A stretch of DNA of 64,000 nt from Vibrio zhanjiangensis (GTDB taxonomy: Bacteria; Pseudomonadota; Gammaproteobacteria; Enterobacterales; Vibrionaceae), in assembly GCF_030161235.1 (NCBI RefSeq), contig NZ_BSPW01000077.1, positions 62,001 through 126,000 on the forward strand, read 5' to 3'. Each line of letters opens with the position of its first letter. Within the stretch, counting starts at the first letter, position 1. The position numbers were made by a program, and so were the translations under genes. Shown piece by piece: positions 53,375 through 61,080 of the stretch. The notes beneath the pieces were generated by a model. That model was not told where the DNA came from, made no database searches, and saw only the letters and a program-made list of their open reading frames with translations.

Positions 53375-53390
53375 AGTTACATATGTAACT
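53375..53390. promoter_or_regulatory. Perfect 16-bp palindrome upstream of aceB
   Basis: AGTTACATATGTAACT is a gapless perfect palindrome, 63-78 nt before the chosen aceB ATG, and overlaps a -35/-10-like area (TTGTTG then TATGTA). Its form suits a dimeric repressor site. The binding protein is not identified; it does not look like the E. coli IclR or Cra site. Confidence 0.55.
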
Positions 53391-53593
53391 ATCAGACAAC
53401 AAAGTGTCCTTTTGTTGTTATGTTATATTTGGTCCTAAATTTGTTGTGCATAAGGTTATGACATTTACCGAAAATATAATCACACACCCTATTAACTCTA
53501 GTTAAACTATAACATCAAAGCTCAAATAAAAAGCCCTCACACTACGGAAAATCAAAATTCAACATTTTATTCTTTTACACGTAACACATTGAT

Positions 53594-53607
53594 TAACTGA
53601 CCAGTTA
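53594..53607. promoter_or_regulatory. 14-bp palindrome with FadR-like half
   Basis: TAACTG-AC-CAGTTA is a perfect 6-2-6 dyad 282-295 bp upstream of the aceB start. ACCAGTT resembles half of a FadR site, which would fit fatty-acid control of acetate metabolism, but only half of that motif is present. Confidence 0.35.
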
Positions 53608-53926
53608 GTATGTTAATTACGTAATTTAATTTCAAAAAGGCTCACGAAAGTATTTTGTTTAAAACAAATGTTTGAGAAGAATGGATAGAAGGTCAACGTG
53701 CATGAATACAATTAAGTTGTTTTAGCGGGATGGAGTTAAACAGATAACACAAATCCGGATGTAAAATTCACATTGTCAACTTTCACAATTTAATGAAACC
53801 TTCATTAAATATATGTTGTGAAATTTTACAAAATAAAGTTTACCATCAGAACAAAAGTCCAAAAAGATAACGAAAAGCAGTTAATAAAAACAGTCCACTT
53901 GGGAAAATACACGATAACAAATGCTT

Positions 53927-54832
53927 TTAAAGCAGCTCTGATACCACTTGTGCTAGATGGTTAAAGGTATTGACTCTTGAAGAACTGGGTCGCCACACTA
54001 AGCCTATATGTCGATGAGCTTGCTGCTCTGGGGGATCAATAACAACCAGATTTTGATTGTCAATCAGTCCGTGATCAATCGCCATTTGAGGAATAAAGGT
54101 AACGCCCATACCATTCGCCACCATTTGTACCAAGGTATGCAGACTTGTTGCCGAGAATGGATTGATTTTTTCTTTACTTGTTAGCTGGCAAGCTGACACC
54201 GCATGTTCAGTCAAACAATGCTCTTTTTCAAGCAGAAAAACGAACTCATCAGGTAGCTCATCGTACTTGATTGGTGTTCGTATTGTATTTGCTTGATGGC
54301 GACTAATGATCATTTTAAATGGATCTTTGCCGACAATTTTACTTTCCATCCCATCAATATCAACGGGCAGGGCAAGGATGAGTACGTCCAACTCTCCATG
54401 ACGCAACGCCGCAAGTAAATTCTGGGTTGTATCTTCTCGAAGAAGTAAGTTAAGCATGGGAAAACGCTGATTAACTTCTTGAACCAAGTCACATAGCAAA
54501 AATGGCGCAATCGTTGGAATGCAACCAAGTCTTAGTTTCCCTTGCATATCATCAGCTTGACAAAGTCGGCCTAATTCAACCAAGTCCTGCCCTTTGGCAA
54601 GCAGCTCACGACCTTGCTTGACGACTTGCTCACCCGTCAGGGTAAACACAAGCGGGCTTTTCTTGTCTTTTTTTTCATAGAGCGGGCAGCCAATCAAGTC
54701 TTCAATATTTTGAATACCTTTGCTCAAGGTCGATTGACTGACAAAACATTTTTTCGCAGCCTCGCTAAAATGACGAGTTTCATGCAAGGTGATCAGGTAA
54801 TGTAATTGTTTGAGATTCGGCCACTTAATCAT
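53927..54832 (-). CDS. oxyR2: Hydrogen peroxide-sensing regulator OxyR2 (LysR family)
   Basis: LysR-type redox regulator, 301 residues. Helix-turn-helix at about 5-65 (LKQLHYLITLHETRHFSEAAKKCFVSQSTLSKGIQ). The sensing cysteines are Cys206 (KEHCLTEH) and Cys215 (SAC), with the spacing of OxyR Cys199/Cys208. The residue two before the first cysteine is Glu204, where classical OxyR has Gly. This Glu is the trait described for Vibrio vulnificus OxyR2, a peroxide-hypersensitive paralogue that controls prx2. It is divergent from the peroxiredoxin gene. Confidence 0.93.
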   Translation of the reverse strand: MIKWPNLKQLHYLITLHETRHFSEAAKKCFVSQSTLSKGIQNIEDLIGCPLYEKKDKKSPLVFTLTGEQVVKQGRELLAKGQDLVELGRLCQADDMQGKLRLGCIPTIAPFLLCDLVQEVNQRFPMLNLLLREDTTQNLLAALRHGELDVLILALPVDIDGMESKIVGKDPFKMIISRHQANTIRTPIKYDELPDEFVFLLEKEHCLTEHAVSACQLTSKEKINPFSATSLHTLVQMVANGMGVTFIPQMAIDHGLIDNQNLVVIDPPEQQAHRHIGLVWRPSSSRVNTFNHLAQVVSELL

Positions 54833-54885
54833 GATTGTATTTTTAAAACATCGCTATCTAGTGATCAAAGCAGAGATTTTAACCT

Positions 54886-54932
54886 ATCGCTTTTTTCGAT
54901 TAACTTAATCTATTTATTTCGCTTTTTTCAAT
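54886..54932. promoter_or_regulatory. Tandem repeats in the oxyR2-prx2 divergent promoter
   Basis: The 10-mer CGCTTTTTTC occurs at 54888-54897 and again at 54920-54929, 32 bp apart (three helical turns). The first is framed by ATCG...CGAT and CTAT sits between the copies, reminiscent of OxyR ATAG/CTAT elements. Placement between divergent genes makes an OxyR2 operator plausible. Confidence 0.4.
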
Positions 54933-55030
54933 ACTACAATCTGTACTATAGTTTGTCTCGCACAAACACAGACCAAACCAAAATTACTCAACATGGTTTG
55001 GAACTAACCATACTTTTTAGGAGCAAAAAA

Positions 55031-55639
55031 ATGGTACTAGTAGGTCGTCAAGCCCCTGATTTTACTGCGGCAGCTGTTCTAGGTAACGGTGAAATCGTTG
55101 ACAACTTCAACTTTGCAGAATTCACTAAAGGTAAGAAAGCGGTGGTTTTCTTCTACCCACTAGATTTCACGTTCGTTTGCCCATCAGAACTTATTGCATT
55201 CGATAACCGTCTCGGTGATTTCAAAGAAAAAGGTGTTGAGGTAATCGGTGTATCTATCGATTCTCAGTTCTCACACAACGCATGGCGTAACACGGCTATC
55301 GAAAATGGCGGTATCGGTGAAGTAAAATACCCTCTTGTTGCCGATGTTAAGCACGAAATCTGCAAAGCTTACGACGTTGAGCACCCAGAAGCAGGCGTTG
55401 CATTCCGTGGTTCTTTCCTAATTGACGAAGAAGGCGTGGTACGCCACCAAGTCGTTAACGATCTACCACTTGGTCGTAATATCGATGAGATGCTACGTAT
55501 GGTTGATGCTCTAAACTTCCACCAAAAGCATGGCGAAGTATGCCCAGCACAATGGGAAGAAGGTAAAGCGGGCATGGATGCTTCTCCTAAAGGTGTAGCG
55601 GCATTCTTATCTGAGCACGCAAGCGACCTAAGCAAGTAA
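55031..55639 (+). CDS. prx2: Typical 2-Cys peroxiredoxin Prx2 (AhpC/TSA family)
   Basis: Cytosolic peroxidase of the Prx1/AhpC group. The ATG at 55031 has a GGAGC RBS; the open frame reaches further upstream but there is no family sequence before this. The protein is 202 residues. The peroxidatic cysteine is Cys50 (PLDFTFVCPSEL) and the resolving cysteine is Cys171 (HGEVCPAQW). A GGIG segment (93-96) resembles the GGLG motif of overoxidation-sensitive enzymes, but no C-terminal YF motif is seen. Expected to be activated by OxyR2. Confidence 0.95.
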   Translation: MVLVGRQAPDFTAAAVLGNGEIVDNFNFAEFTKGKKAVVFFYPLDFTFVCPSELIAFDNRLGDFKEKGVEVIGVSIDSQFSHNAWRNTAIENGGIGEVKYPLVADVKHEICKAYDVEHPEAGVAFRGSFLIDEEGVVRHQVVNDLPLGRNIDEMLRMVDALNFHQKHGEVCPAQWEEGKAGMDASPKGVAAFLSEHASDLSK

Positions 55640-55699
55640 TAAATGCTTCTTTCACAACTTGGTGCATAAATACCTGTTGGTATAAGGAACCATTTTTTA

Positions 55700-55735
55700 A
55701 AGGGCCCAAACAGCGTTTGGGCCCTTATTATTTTT
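55700..55735 (+). terminator. Terminator after prx2
   Basis: An 11-bp perfect stem AAGGGCCCAAA/TTTGGGCCCTT with a CAGCG loop, followed by ATTATTTTTG. A strong intrinsic terminator. Confidence 0.93.
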
Positions 55736-55772
55736 GTTTCTGTCCAATATTCGTTCGTCAATCAGTGTAGAC

Positions 55773-55820
55773 AAAAAGACAACATATCGATAAAAAGACA
55801 TAAGGTATCGACCTAAAGAC
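55773..55820 (+). repeat. Periodic direct repeats upstream of dapD
   Basis: AAAGAC occurs three times, at 55775-55780, 55794-55799 and 55815-55820 (19 and 21 bp apart); the first two are preceded by AA. TATCGA occurs at 55785-55790 and 55806-55811 (21 bp apart). The two-turn periodicity looks like a multi-site activator or repressor region 117-164 nt before dapD. Confidence 0.45.
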
Positions 55821-55936
55821 TTTATCTAGCCTGATACTTTAAAGTCGAAAATTCTCTCTTTATGATGAACTCAATACTGTTTGGCAAGGAAGCGCTATTT
55901 TCCTTGCCCCACGAATAACCAATGGAGATTCAACAC

Positions 55937-56971
55937 ATGGCCTACTTTTCTCTTGCTTTCGGCAGCGCAACAAAAAACCGCGATGGAAAAATTATTGAAG
56001 CATTTTTCCCCTATCCCGTTATGGCGCCAACGGACGCACTTGTCGATTCACTCGCTGAAATCACTGGTTATCAGCAAGGAAATCAAGCTATTGAAATCTC
56101 AACAAGCCAAAGTGCTTTGCTTGCTGCAGCATTCGAAAAAAGTGGCGATACGAGCAACGCCGCTTTTGCAGCAAAAGCGGCCGAATCTAATAATCAGCCT
56201 TTGGTCTTGGTAATTCTCGCCACTGATGACAAACCCGCTTCTGTCGCTGAAGGTTTTCTTAAACTGCAACTTATCTCTAACCGTCTAGTTCTGCCTCACG
56301 GCACTGTCCTTGATGGGATTTTTGGCCTACTGCACAATATTGCTTGGACAAATGAAGGACCGATTGATCTTCCAGAACTCGCAGAGCGTCAAATCGAAGC
56401 TCGTTTGGCAGGACGTCACCTATCGGTCGATTGTGTGGACAAGTTCCCTAAAATGGTCGATTACGTTGTCCCAACAGGTATTCGTATTGCCGATACTGCG
56501 CGCGTTCGTCTTGGTGCGCACGTGGGTGAAGGCACCACAGTGATGCATGAAGGCTTTATCAATTTCAATGCAGGAACGACAGGAACGAGCATGGTTGAAG
56601 GGCGTATCTCTGCTGGTGTTGTCGTGGGTGATGGTTCTGATATTGGCGGCGGCGCATCCATTATGGGCACACTGTCTGGTGGTGGTTCTGTTGTGGTTTC
56701 TATCGGCGAAAGCTCATTGCTGGGTGCAAACTCCGGACTTGGCTTCCCACTTGGCGATCGCTGTACGGTCGAATCTGGTTTGTATGTTACCGCTGGCTCA
56801 AAGGTTTTGATGCTGGATTCACAAGGTAAAGAAGTGGAGACAGTGAAAGCGCGCGATCTTGCGGGCGTATCGGATCTGCTCTTTCGTCGCAACTCAATCA
56901 CAGGCCAAATTGAGTGTCTCGCCAACAAGACTGCGGTAGAGCTCAACTCTGAATTACATAGCAACAACTAA
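55937..56971 (+). CDS. dapD: 2,3,4,5-tetrahydropyridine-2,6-dicarboxylate N-succinyltransferase DapD
   Basis: DAP/lysine-pathway enzyme succinylating tetrahydrodipicolinate. The ATG at 55937 (MAYFSLAFG) has GGAG 8 nt upstream; the in-frame ATG at 55922 has no such signal. The protein is 344 residues, the length of the longer DapD class seen in vibrios and pseudomonads, not the 274-residue E. coli type. The C-terminal half is a left-handed beta-helix of hexapeptide repeats (VRLGAHVGEGTTVMHEGFINFNAG, ISAGVVVGDGSDIGGGASIMG). Single gene with its own terminator. Confidence 0.95.
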   Translation: MAYFSLAFGSATKNRDGKIIEAFFPYPVMAPTDALVDSLAEITGYQQGNQAIEISTSQSALLAAAFEKSGDTSNAAFAAKAAESNNQPLVLVILATDDKPASVAEGFLKLQLISNRLVLPHGTVLDGIFGLLHNIAWTNEGPIDLPELAERQIEARLAGRHLSVDCVDKFPKMVDYVVPTGIRIADTARVRLGAHVGEGTTVMHEGFINFNAGTTGTSMVEGRISAGVVVGDGSDIGGGASIMGTLSGGGSVVVSIGESSLLGANSGLGFPLGDRCTVESGLYVTAGSKVLMLDSQGKEVETVKARDLAGVSDLLFRRNSITGQIECLANKTAVELNSELHSNN

Positions 56972-56989
56972 ACTCAGCGAACAAATGCC

Positions 56990-57020
56990 AAAAGGCTGAT
57001 GTTTATACATCAGCCTTTTT
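56990..57020. terminator. Terminator after dapD
   Basis: AAAAGGCTGATG/CATCAGCCTTTT-type stem (12 bp including A/T flanks) with a 6-nt loop and a TTTTT tail on the plus strand; A-flank gives some function for the convergent nnrS transcript too. Confidence 0.9.
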
Positions 57021-57050
57021 GTTGAAATCCAAAATGTCTCTTTTAGGGGA

Positions 57051-58235
57051 TTATCCAGGATAACCATCCACCCTCGCTTTCAGCAACATGGCACCAAACT
57101 TAGTTACGTATGAAGCGAATGCCAAAATCCAAAGTAAGCCAGTAATGTCCACCAGTAGGCTCATGTGTTCAGGCCAAAGTGTGACACCGACACTTCGCAC
57201 TAATGCTGCTGCCATTAAGAAAGCAAAACCAAAGGCCATATTGGGGCCTTGATAAATTGAATGTCCCGTATGTCCCATCGTGACTCGAGTGATCATAGAC
57301 AAAATTAAACCGCCAAGAGCACCAATAGCAAATAAGTGCAGTATATTATGGGCTGCAAATACATCATTTAATCCAACTCTTAATATCAGACTGATAGGGA
57401 TACATAAATAAGCTAGATGCAGTGACCACAATAAAGGCTCTTGATAGGTACGCCAAGGCTTCCACCTCAGCAGGATAATAAAATGGGCAGCGCCAGACAA
57501 CAGCATGGGAATTTCATCCCAATTCCCCCATTCCTCAGGTAAAAAACTCAGGTTAAACAACACAAACATTGGCAAGATAGCGAACAATTCAAGCCAAATA
57601 ATAGCTTTAGGCTTTGGAATCTCTAGCCGGCGAGCTGTAAAGAATGGGATCACTCTCATGCCCATAATTGAAAGCAAGATCGTAAACCACCACAGCATTG
57701 CCTGCCACACAGCCGAAGCAGAAAAATGGCCAATCCCTTGCAGTGCAGCGTAGCTCGCTAAATTGGCAAATATGGCCAAACCAAACAAGGGAATAAAGAA
57801 CGCATTACGCCATCCTCTCGACTTAATCACTCGAGTGCCTATTTCATATGCAGATACGGCAATAAATAGGGTTTCAATGGTTGCGATAAACCACAAAGGT
57901 GATTCTGTCCAAAACAGCATCCGAGGTAATAACCACAAGCCAACCAACAATGCCAACCTATGGCCTTTAGTTCCATTTAGCCCAGTCCAGTTCTGTACCG
58001 CTGTCAGTACAAATCCCACCACCACTGCCATACAAAACCCAAACAACATCTCGTGTACATGCCACCAAAGCGCAGGAACTTGCAATCTATTCGGTTGCCC
58101 TACGTGAAACATCCACACCCAAAGCGCTATAGCGACTATGGCATAAATAGCGCCACAGAGGAAAAAAGGTCGAAAACCTAAGCGTAAAATGGGTATAATT
58201 GCGTCTTCTGTTCTTCTATCACTAATATTGAGCAC
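57051..58235 (-). CDS. nnrS: NnrS family protein (nitric-oxide-stress membrane protein)
   Basis: NnrS is a heme- and copper-binding polytopic membrane protein linked to nitrosative-stress tolerance. The protein is 394 residues with about 12 hydrophobic helices. Family landmarks: ILRLGFRPFFLCGAIYA near the start, WWHVHEMLFGFCMAVVVGFVLTAVQNWTG (conserved His and Trp), and the C-terminal HLFAIGALGGLILSMITRVTMGHTG with further His residues. No convincing NsrR site is visible upstream. Monocistronic. Confidence 0.95.
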   Translation of the reverse strand: MLNISDRRTEDAIIPILRLGFRPFFLCGAIYAIVAIALWVWMFHVGQPNRLQVPALWWHVHEMLFGFCMAVVVGFVLTAVQNWTGLNGTKGHRLALLVGLWLLPRMLFWTESPLWFIATIETLFIAVSAYEIGTRVIKSRGWRNAFFIPLFGLAIFANLASYAALQGIGHFSASAVWQAMLWWFTILLSIMGMRVIPFFTARRLEIPKPKAIIWLELFAILPMFVLFNLSFLPEEWGNWDEIPMLLSGAAHFIILLRWKPWRTYQEPLLWSLHLAYLCIPISLILRVGLNDVFAAHNILHLFAIGALGGLILSMITRVTMGHTGHSIYQGPNMAFGFAFLMAAALVRSVGVTLWPEHMSLLVDITGLLWILAFASYVTKFGAMLLKARVDGYPG

Positions 58236-58306
58236 AGATTCCCCTCAGCAAAAACAAACTAATGAGTTATTAGTTAGCAATTTTCATTCCAATATTTAAC
58301 TACTTG

Positions 58307-58320
58307 TTTATTCGAATAAA
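58307..58320. promoter_or_regulatory. 14-bp palindrome upstream of nnrS
   Basis: TTTATTCGAATAAA is a perfect gapless palindrome in the AT-rich nnrS spacer, 72 nt upstream of the nnrS start. It resembles neither a full FNR nor a full NsrR site. Possibly an operator; AT-richness makes a chance match fairly likely. Confidence 0.3.
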
Positions 58321-58504
58321 AGCAAAAAAATATGTCAAAAAGACTAATAATGCGAGAGGTCACATTGACACAATAAATACATAATCACTCTATAAAATCA
58401 ACATACCTTTATGAGACAAGTTCAATTTAGTGAAGAGGTTGGCCGGTAAAGCTGTTATCTTTAGTGACACCCATAGAGTAAGCCAATAACAAAAGGACAA
58501 TGCA

Positions 58505-59059
58505 GTGGCGACTTATATTTTTGGTTATGGCAGCTTAATTAATTCCGCATCAAGGCAATTGACGGGCGCAACAGGCCTTGCATACCCTGCGATCATTCAT
58601 GGATTTAAGCGTACATGGGGTAAACTTGATAAAAGTGACACCCTATCACCTCTCGTGGTGCAAAAAGGCCAAGGATTAGTCAATGGCGTGTTAATTGAAA
58701 TCCAGGCAAGTGAACTGCAAGAGTTTGATATCCGCGAGCGCAGCTATTCTCGAGTCCAAGTTTCACCTTCTCAGATTGGCAGCGATGCGATCATCACTTC
58801 AGATGACAACGTCTGGCTATATTTGAATAACAATGCTAAGCCGCCCTGTCAACAAGTCCCTATCATGCAAAGCTATGTCGACACCGTCCTCGCCGGCTGC
58901 TTAGAAATTTCAGAGCCTTTTGCCAAACAATTTATTGAACATACTTTAGGTTGGCACTTTCCCCGCCAAGATGATCGCCATCAGCCGCAATATACTCATT
59001 TAGCGGGTGTTTATCAGCATCATTATGCTCTAATAGATAAACTATTAAAGGGAGCCTAA
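58505..59059 (+). CDS. Gamma-glutamylcyclotransferase-like protein
   Basis: A 184-residue protein of the gamma-glutamylcyclotransferase (AIG2/ChaC-like) fold. It opens with the substrate-loop signature FGYGSLINSASR (YGSL at residues 8-11). A candidate general acid/base Glu lies in FDIRERSYSRV, about residue 78. Family members act on gamma-glutamyl peptides or amines, releasing 5-oxoproline; the substrate here is not known. It is plus-strand, 269 bp from divergent nnrS and convergent with the barrel gene. Confidence 0.82.
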   Translation: MATYIFGYGSLINSASRQLTGATGLAYPAIIHGFKRTWGKLDKSDTLSPLVVQKGQGLVNGVLIEIQASELQEFDIRERSYSRVQVSPSQIGSDAIITSDDNVWLYLNNNAKPPCQQVPIMQSYVDTVLAGCLEISEPFAKQFIEHTLGWHFPRQDDRHQPQYTHLAGVYQHHYALIDKLLKGA

Positions 59060-59088
59060 GCTCCCTAGTTTGTAAAATTTCGTTAGGC

Positions 59089-59640
59089 TTAGAATTTGTA
59101 TTCGATTCCGCCGTAGATGGTGTCTAAATCTATCTCTACACCAAGAAATTCAGGTGATGCTTTACGATAGCCAAGATTAAGTAGCCAGTTTTTATTTAGC
59201 GCATAACCTGTTTCAATACCATAAGTCAGCGTGGTATCTGTCTCGGTGTTGTATGTCACAGTTGGTGTCTCTAGGTTATATAAAAAATATCCCAATCCTA
59301 AGTGAGCACCTAAATAAAAGTCGCTACTTCCGATAAAATACTTAGGCTTGATATTAACGCCTACCGAGGCAAAATCTTCTGTCACACCATAAGCGTGATC
59401 AACCTCACCATAATGAGCTAAATCAGCTTCTACCCCAATTACAAAGTTTTCATACAGCTCAAAACTGTAACCTGCATTTAAAGCAAAGCCTGTTGTCCTC
59501 TCATCATAACCATTAATATCTACGGAAGCATTCGTTGACATAACGTCGGCGCCAATATACCAACCATCACTTACATATTCTGAGCCAACTGCTTGAAACG
59601 AAGCCGCTGCAATTAGAGCGGCTAAAACTGCTTTTTTCAT
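59089..59640 (-). CDS. Small outer-membrane beta-barrel protein
   Basis: A 183-residue exported protein with a clear signal peptide (AAs 1-20, cut after AVGS). The mature part alternates aromatic and polar residues in eight likely strands (for example GWYIGADVMST and LTYGIETGYALNKNWLLNLGYR) and ends in Phe (IYGGIEYKF), the C-terminal signature recognised by BAM. It fits the OmpA-like/porin-family small barrels; no plug or peptidoglycan-binding domain. Function unknown. Confidence 0.85.
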   Translation of the reverse strand: MKKAVLAALIAAASFQAVGSEYVSDGWYIGADVMSTNASVDINGYDERTTGFALNAGYSFELYENFVIGVEADLAHYGEVDHAYGVTEDFASVGVNIKPKYFIGSSDFYLGAHLGLGYFLYNLETPTVTYNTETDTTLTYGIETGYALNKNWLLNLGYRKASPEFLGVEIDLDTIYGGIEYKF

Positions 59641-59729
59641 TTTTAATTCCTATTATTCGACTTACAACACAAATATCTGGCGAATAATAGAGTTAAACCA
59701 ACAGTAAAAAAACAACTGACATTATGCAC

Positions 59730-59748
59730 ATTGATTCTCATCACAATA
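59730..59748 (-). promoter_or_regulatory. Candidate Fur box upstream of the barrel gene
   Basis: The plus-strand ATTGATTCTCATCACAATA resembles a Fur site (TGATTCTCATCA core close to AATGATTCTCATT). It lies 90-108 nt before the barrel start. Partial match only. Confidence 0.3.
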
Positions 59749-59871
59749 ATATTCATCAATTCTATGAATAGCAAAAAATGCAACAGCAAAAACACAATAT
59801 ATAGTTGAATATATTATAAATTCTCTTTTTTAATACACTACGCTTAATACAGGTCATTAGCATTTAATCAA

Positions 59872-60963
59872 GTGATATCGCCAAGTATGCAGATACCCTA
59901 TTCATCACAGTGGCAACAGGTCAAAATTGCCCTATATCAAGATCGCATTTTGTATATTTACGTACTGCTAACAAGCCTGCTTGTCTACCTACTTGCGCGT
60001 ATATTTGTTGATAGTCCGTCTGTAAGATTTGATCCCCTGATTTACATTGCCACTTTGCTCCAGGTTTGCTATGTCTCTTTTCTTGTCTGGGCATCAGGCT
60101 TTTATCTCTACCTTGCTTATCATAAAACGCCCCATCCTCTGCACCACTTTATTCAGGCCATAAAAAGGGCGGGGAATCCACCGCACAAAGCCATCAGCTT
60201 TATCCTTTTACTCCTAGTGCTAAACTTAACTTTTTCTAGCTATACCTTTATTAAACCACTTATTCCTGACATCAATCCTTTCCAATACGATTTGCTGTTT
60301 TATCATATCGATCAATGGCTGCATTTTGGCTACGACCCTTGGCAACTGACCCACCAAATTTTCAGCAGCGCCATCGCAACCAGCGCGCTAAATATTCTCT
60401 ATCATCTGTGGTTTTTGTTGATGTGGGGAGCCGTGCTGTTTTTTGTCGTCAGGCGAGACTTAGTAAGGTTGAGGCTTCAATTTTTACTTACTTTTCTCTC
60501 GAGTTGGCTACTTATTGGTGGCATTGGGGCCATCACTCTATCTTCTGCTGGGCCCTGCTACTTACATTTACTTGATCCAGAGGTACTTTACTACCAACCA
60601 TTAATGCAAAGGCTGACAGAGCAAAGCCTAGAGTTAACTCAACTCGGCTGGTTTAAACTTTGGGCACTGGATGTACAAAATACGCTTTGGCAACTGCATA
60701 TTAACCAACAATCTGCCATTGGCGGAGGCATTTCAGCCATGCCTAGTATGCATGTATCTATCGCGGTCTTAATGGCAATAGCTGCATATCGCCATCAAAA
60801 AAAGCTAGGGCTGATAATGTGGATCTACGCAATCACTATTCAGATCGGCTCAGTGCATCTTGCTTGGCATTACGCTGTCGATGGTTACCTAAGTGCAATA
60901 TTGACGGCGTGTTTGTGGAAAGGTATTGGCTGGATACAAAATCACTTTAGCCAATCACACTAG
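59872..60963 (+). CDS. PAP2-superfamily membrane phosphatase (PAP2_3, inositolphosphotransferase-like)
   Basis: A 363-residue polytopic membrane protein (about six or more helices) with PAP2 catalytic motifs near the C-terminus: AMPSMHVSIAV (PSMH, about residues 293-300) and HLAWHYAVDGYLSA (His and Asp, about 328-340). A long N-terminal part is like the PAP2_3/Aur1-type group, which acts on lipid phosphates or transfers phospho-headgroups. The substrate is unknown. Start is GTG 59872; ATG 59887 (five codons later) is an alternative, and neither has a strong RBS. Confidence 0.82.
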   Translation: MISPSMQIPYSSQWQQVKIALYQDRILYIYVLLTSLLVYLLARIFVDSPSVRFDPLIYIATLLQVCYVSFLVWASGFYLYLAYHKTPHPLHHFIQAIKRAGNPPHKAISFILLLLVLNLTFSSYTFIKPLIPDINPFQYDLLFYHIDQWLHFGYDPWQLTHQIFSSAIATSALNILYHLWFLLMWGAVLFFVVRRDLVRLRLQFLLTFLSSWLLIGGIGAITLSSAGPCYLHLLDPEVLYYQPLMQRLTEQSLELTQLGWFKLWALDVQNTLWQLHINQQSAIGGGISAMPSMHVSIAVLMAIAAYRHQKKLGLIMWIYAITIQIGSVHLAWHYAVDGYLSAILTACLWKGIGWIQNHFSQSH

Positions 60964-61080
60964 GCGAAATTGTTCACCGCTATCTACTCTCACTTATGAT
61001 AGTAAAATCATTAATTTGTCATGATTTTGCTCTATTGTGTGTTGCTGTAAGTTAATTATTGATAAATCGGCACTTTAAGT

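Larger units (their letters stand above)
53313..53926. other. Long AT-rich regulatory spacer upstream of aceB
   Basis: This 614-bp stretch has no convincing gene. It contains a perfect 16-bp palindrome close to aceB, a 14-bp palindrome at 53594-53607, and paired CRP-like half-sites near 53768-53830 (TTCACA and TTGTGA). The size and content suit multi-input control of the glyoxylate shunt. Confidence 0.55.

Noticed and set aside
53313..53402. Thirty-codon N-terminal extension of aceB
   Set aside because: No RBS, unlike family N-termini, and it would cover a palindromic promoter element.
54806..55030. Upstream extension of the prx2 frame by 75 codons
   Set aside because: The family sequence starts at 55031 with a proper RBS; the extension is the AT-rich divergent promoter and overlaps the oxyR2 start.
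56461..56967. A 168-codon minus-strand frame inside dapD
   Set aside because: Pro/Ser/Thr-rich reverse image of the hexapeptide-repeat region; no start signal.
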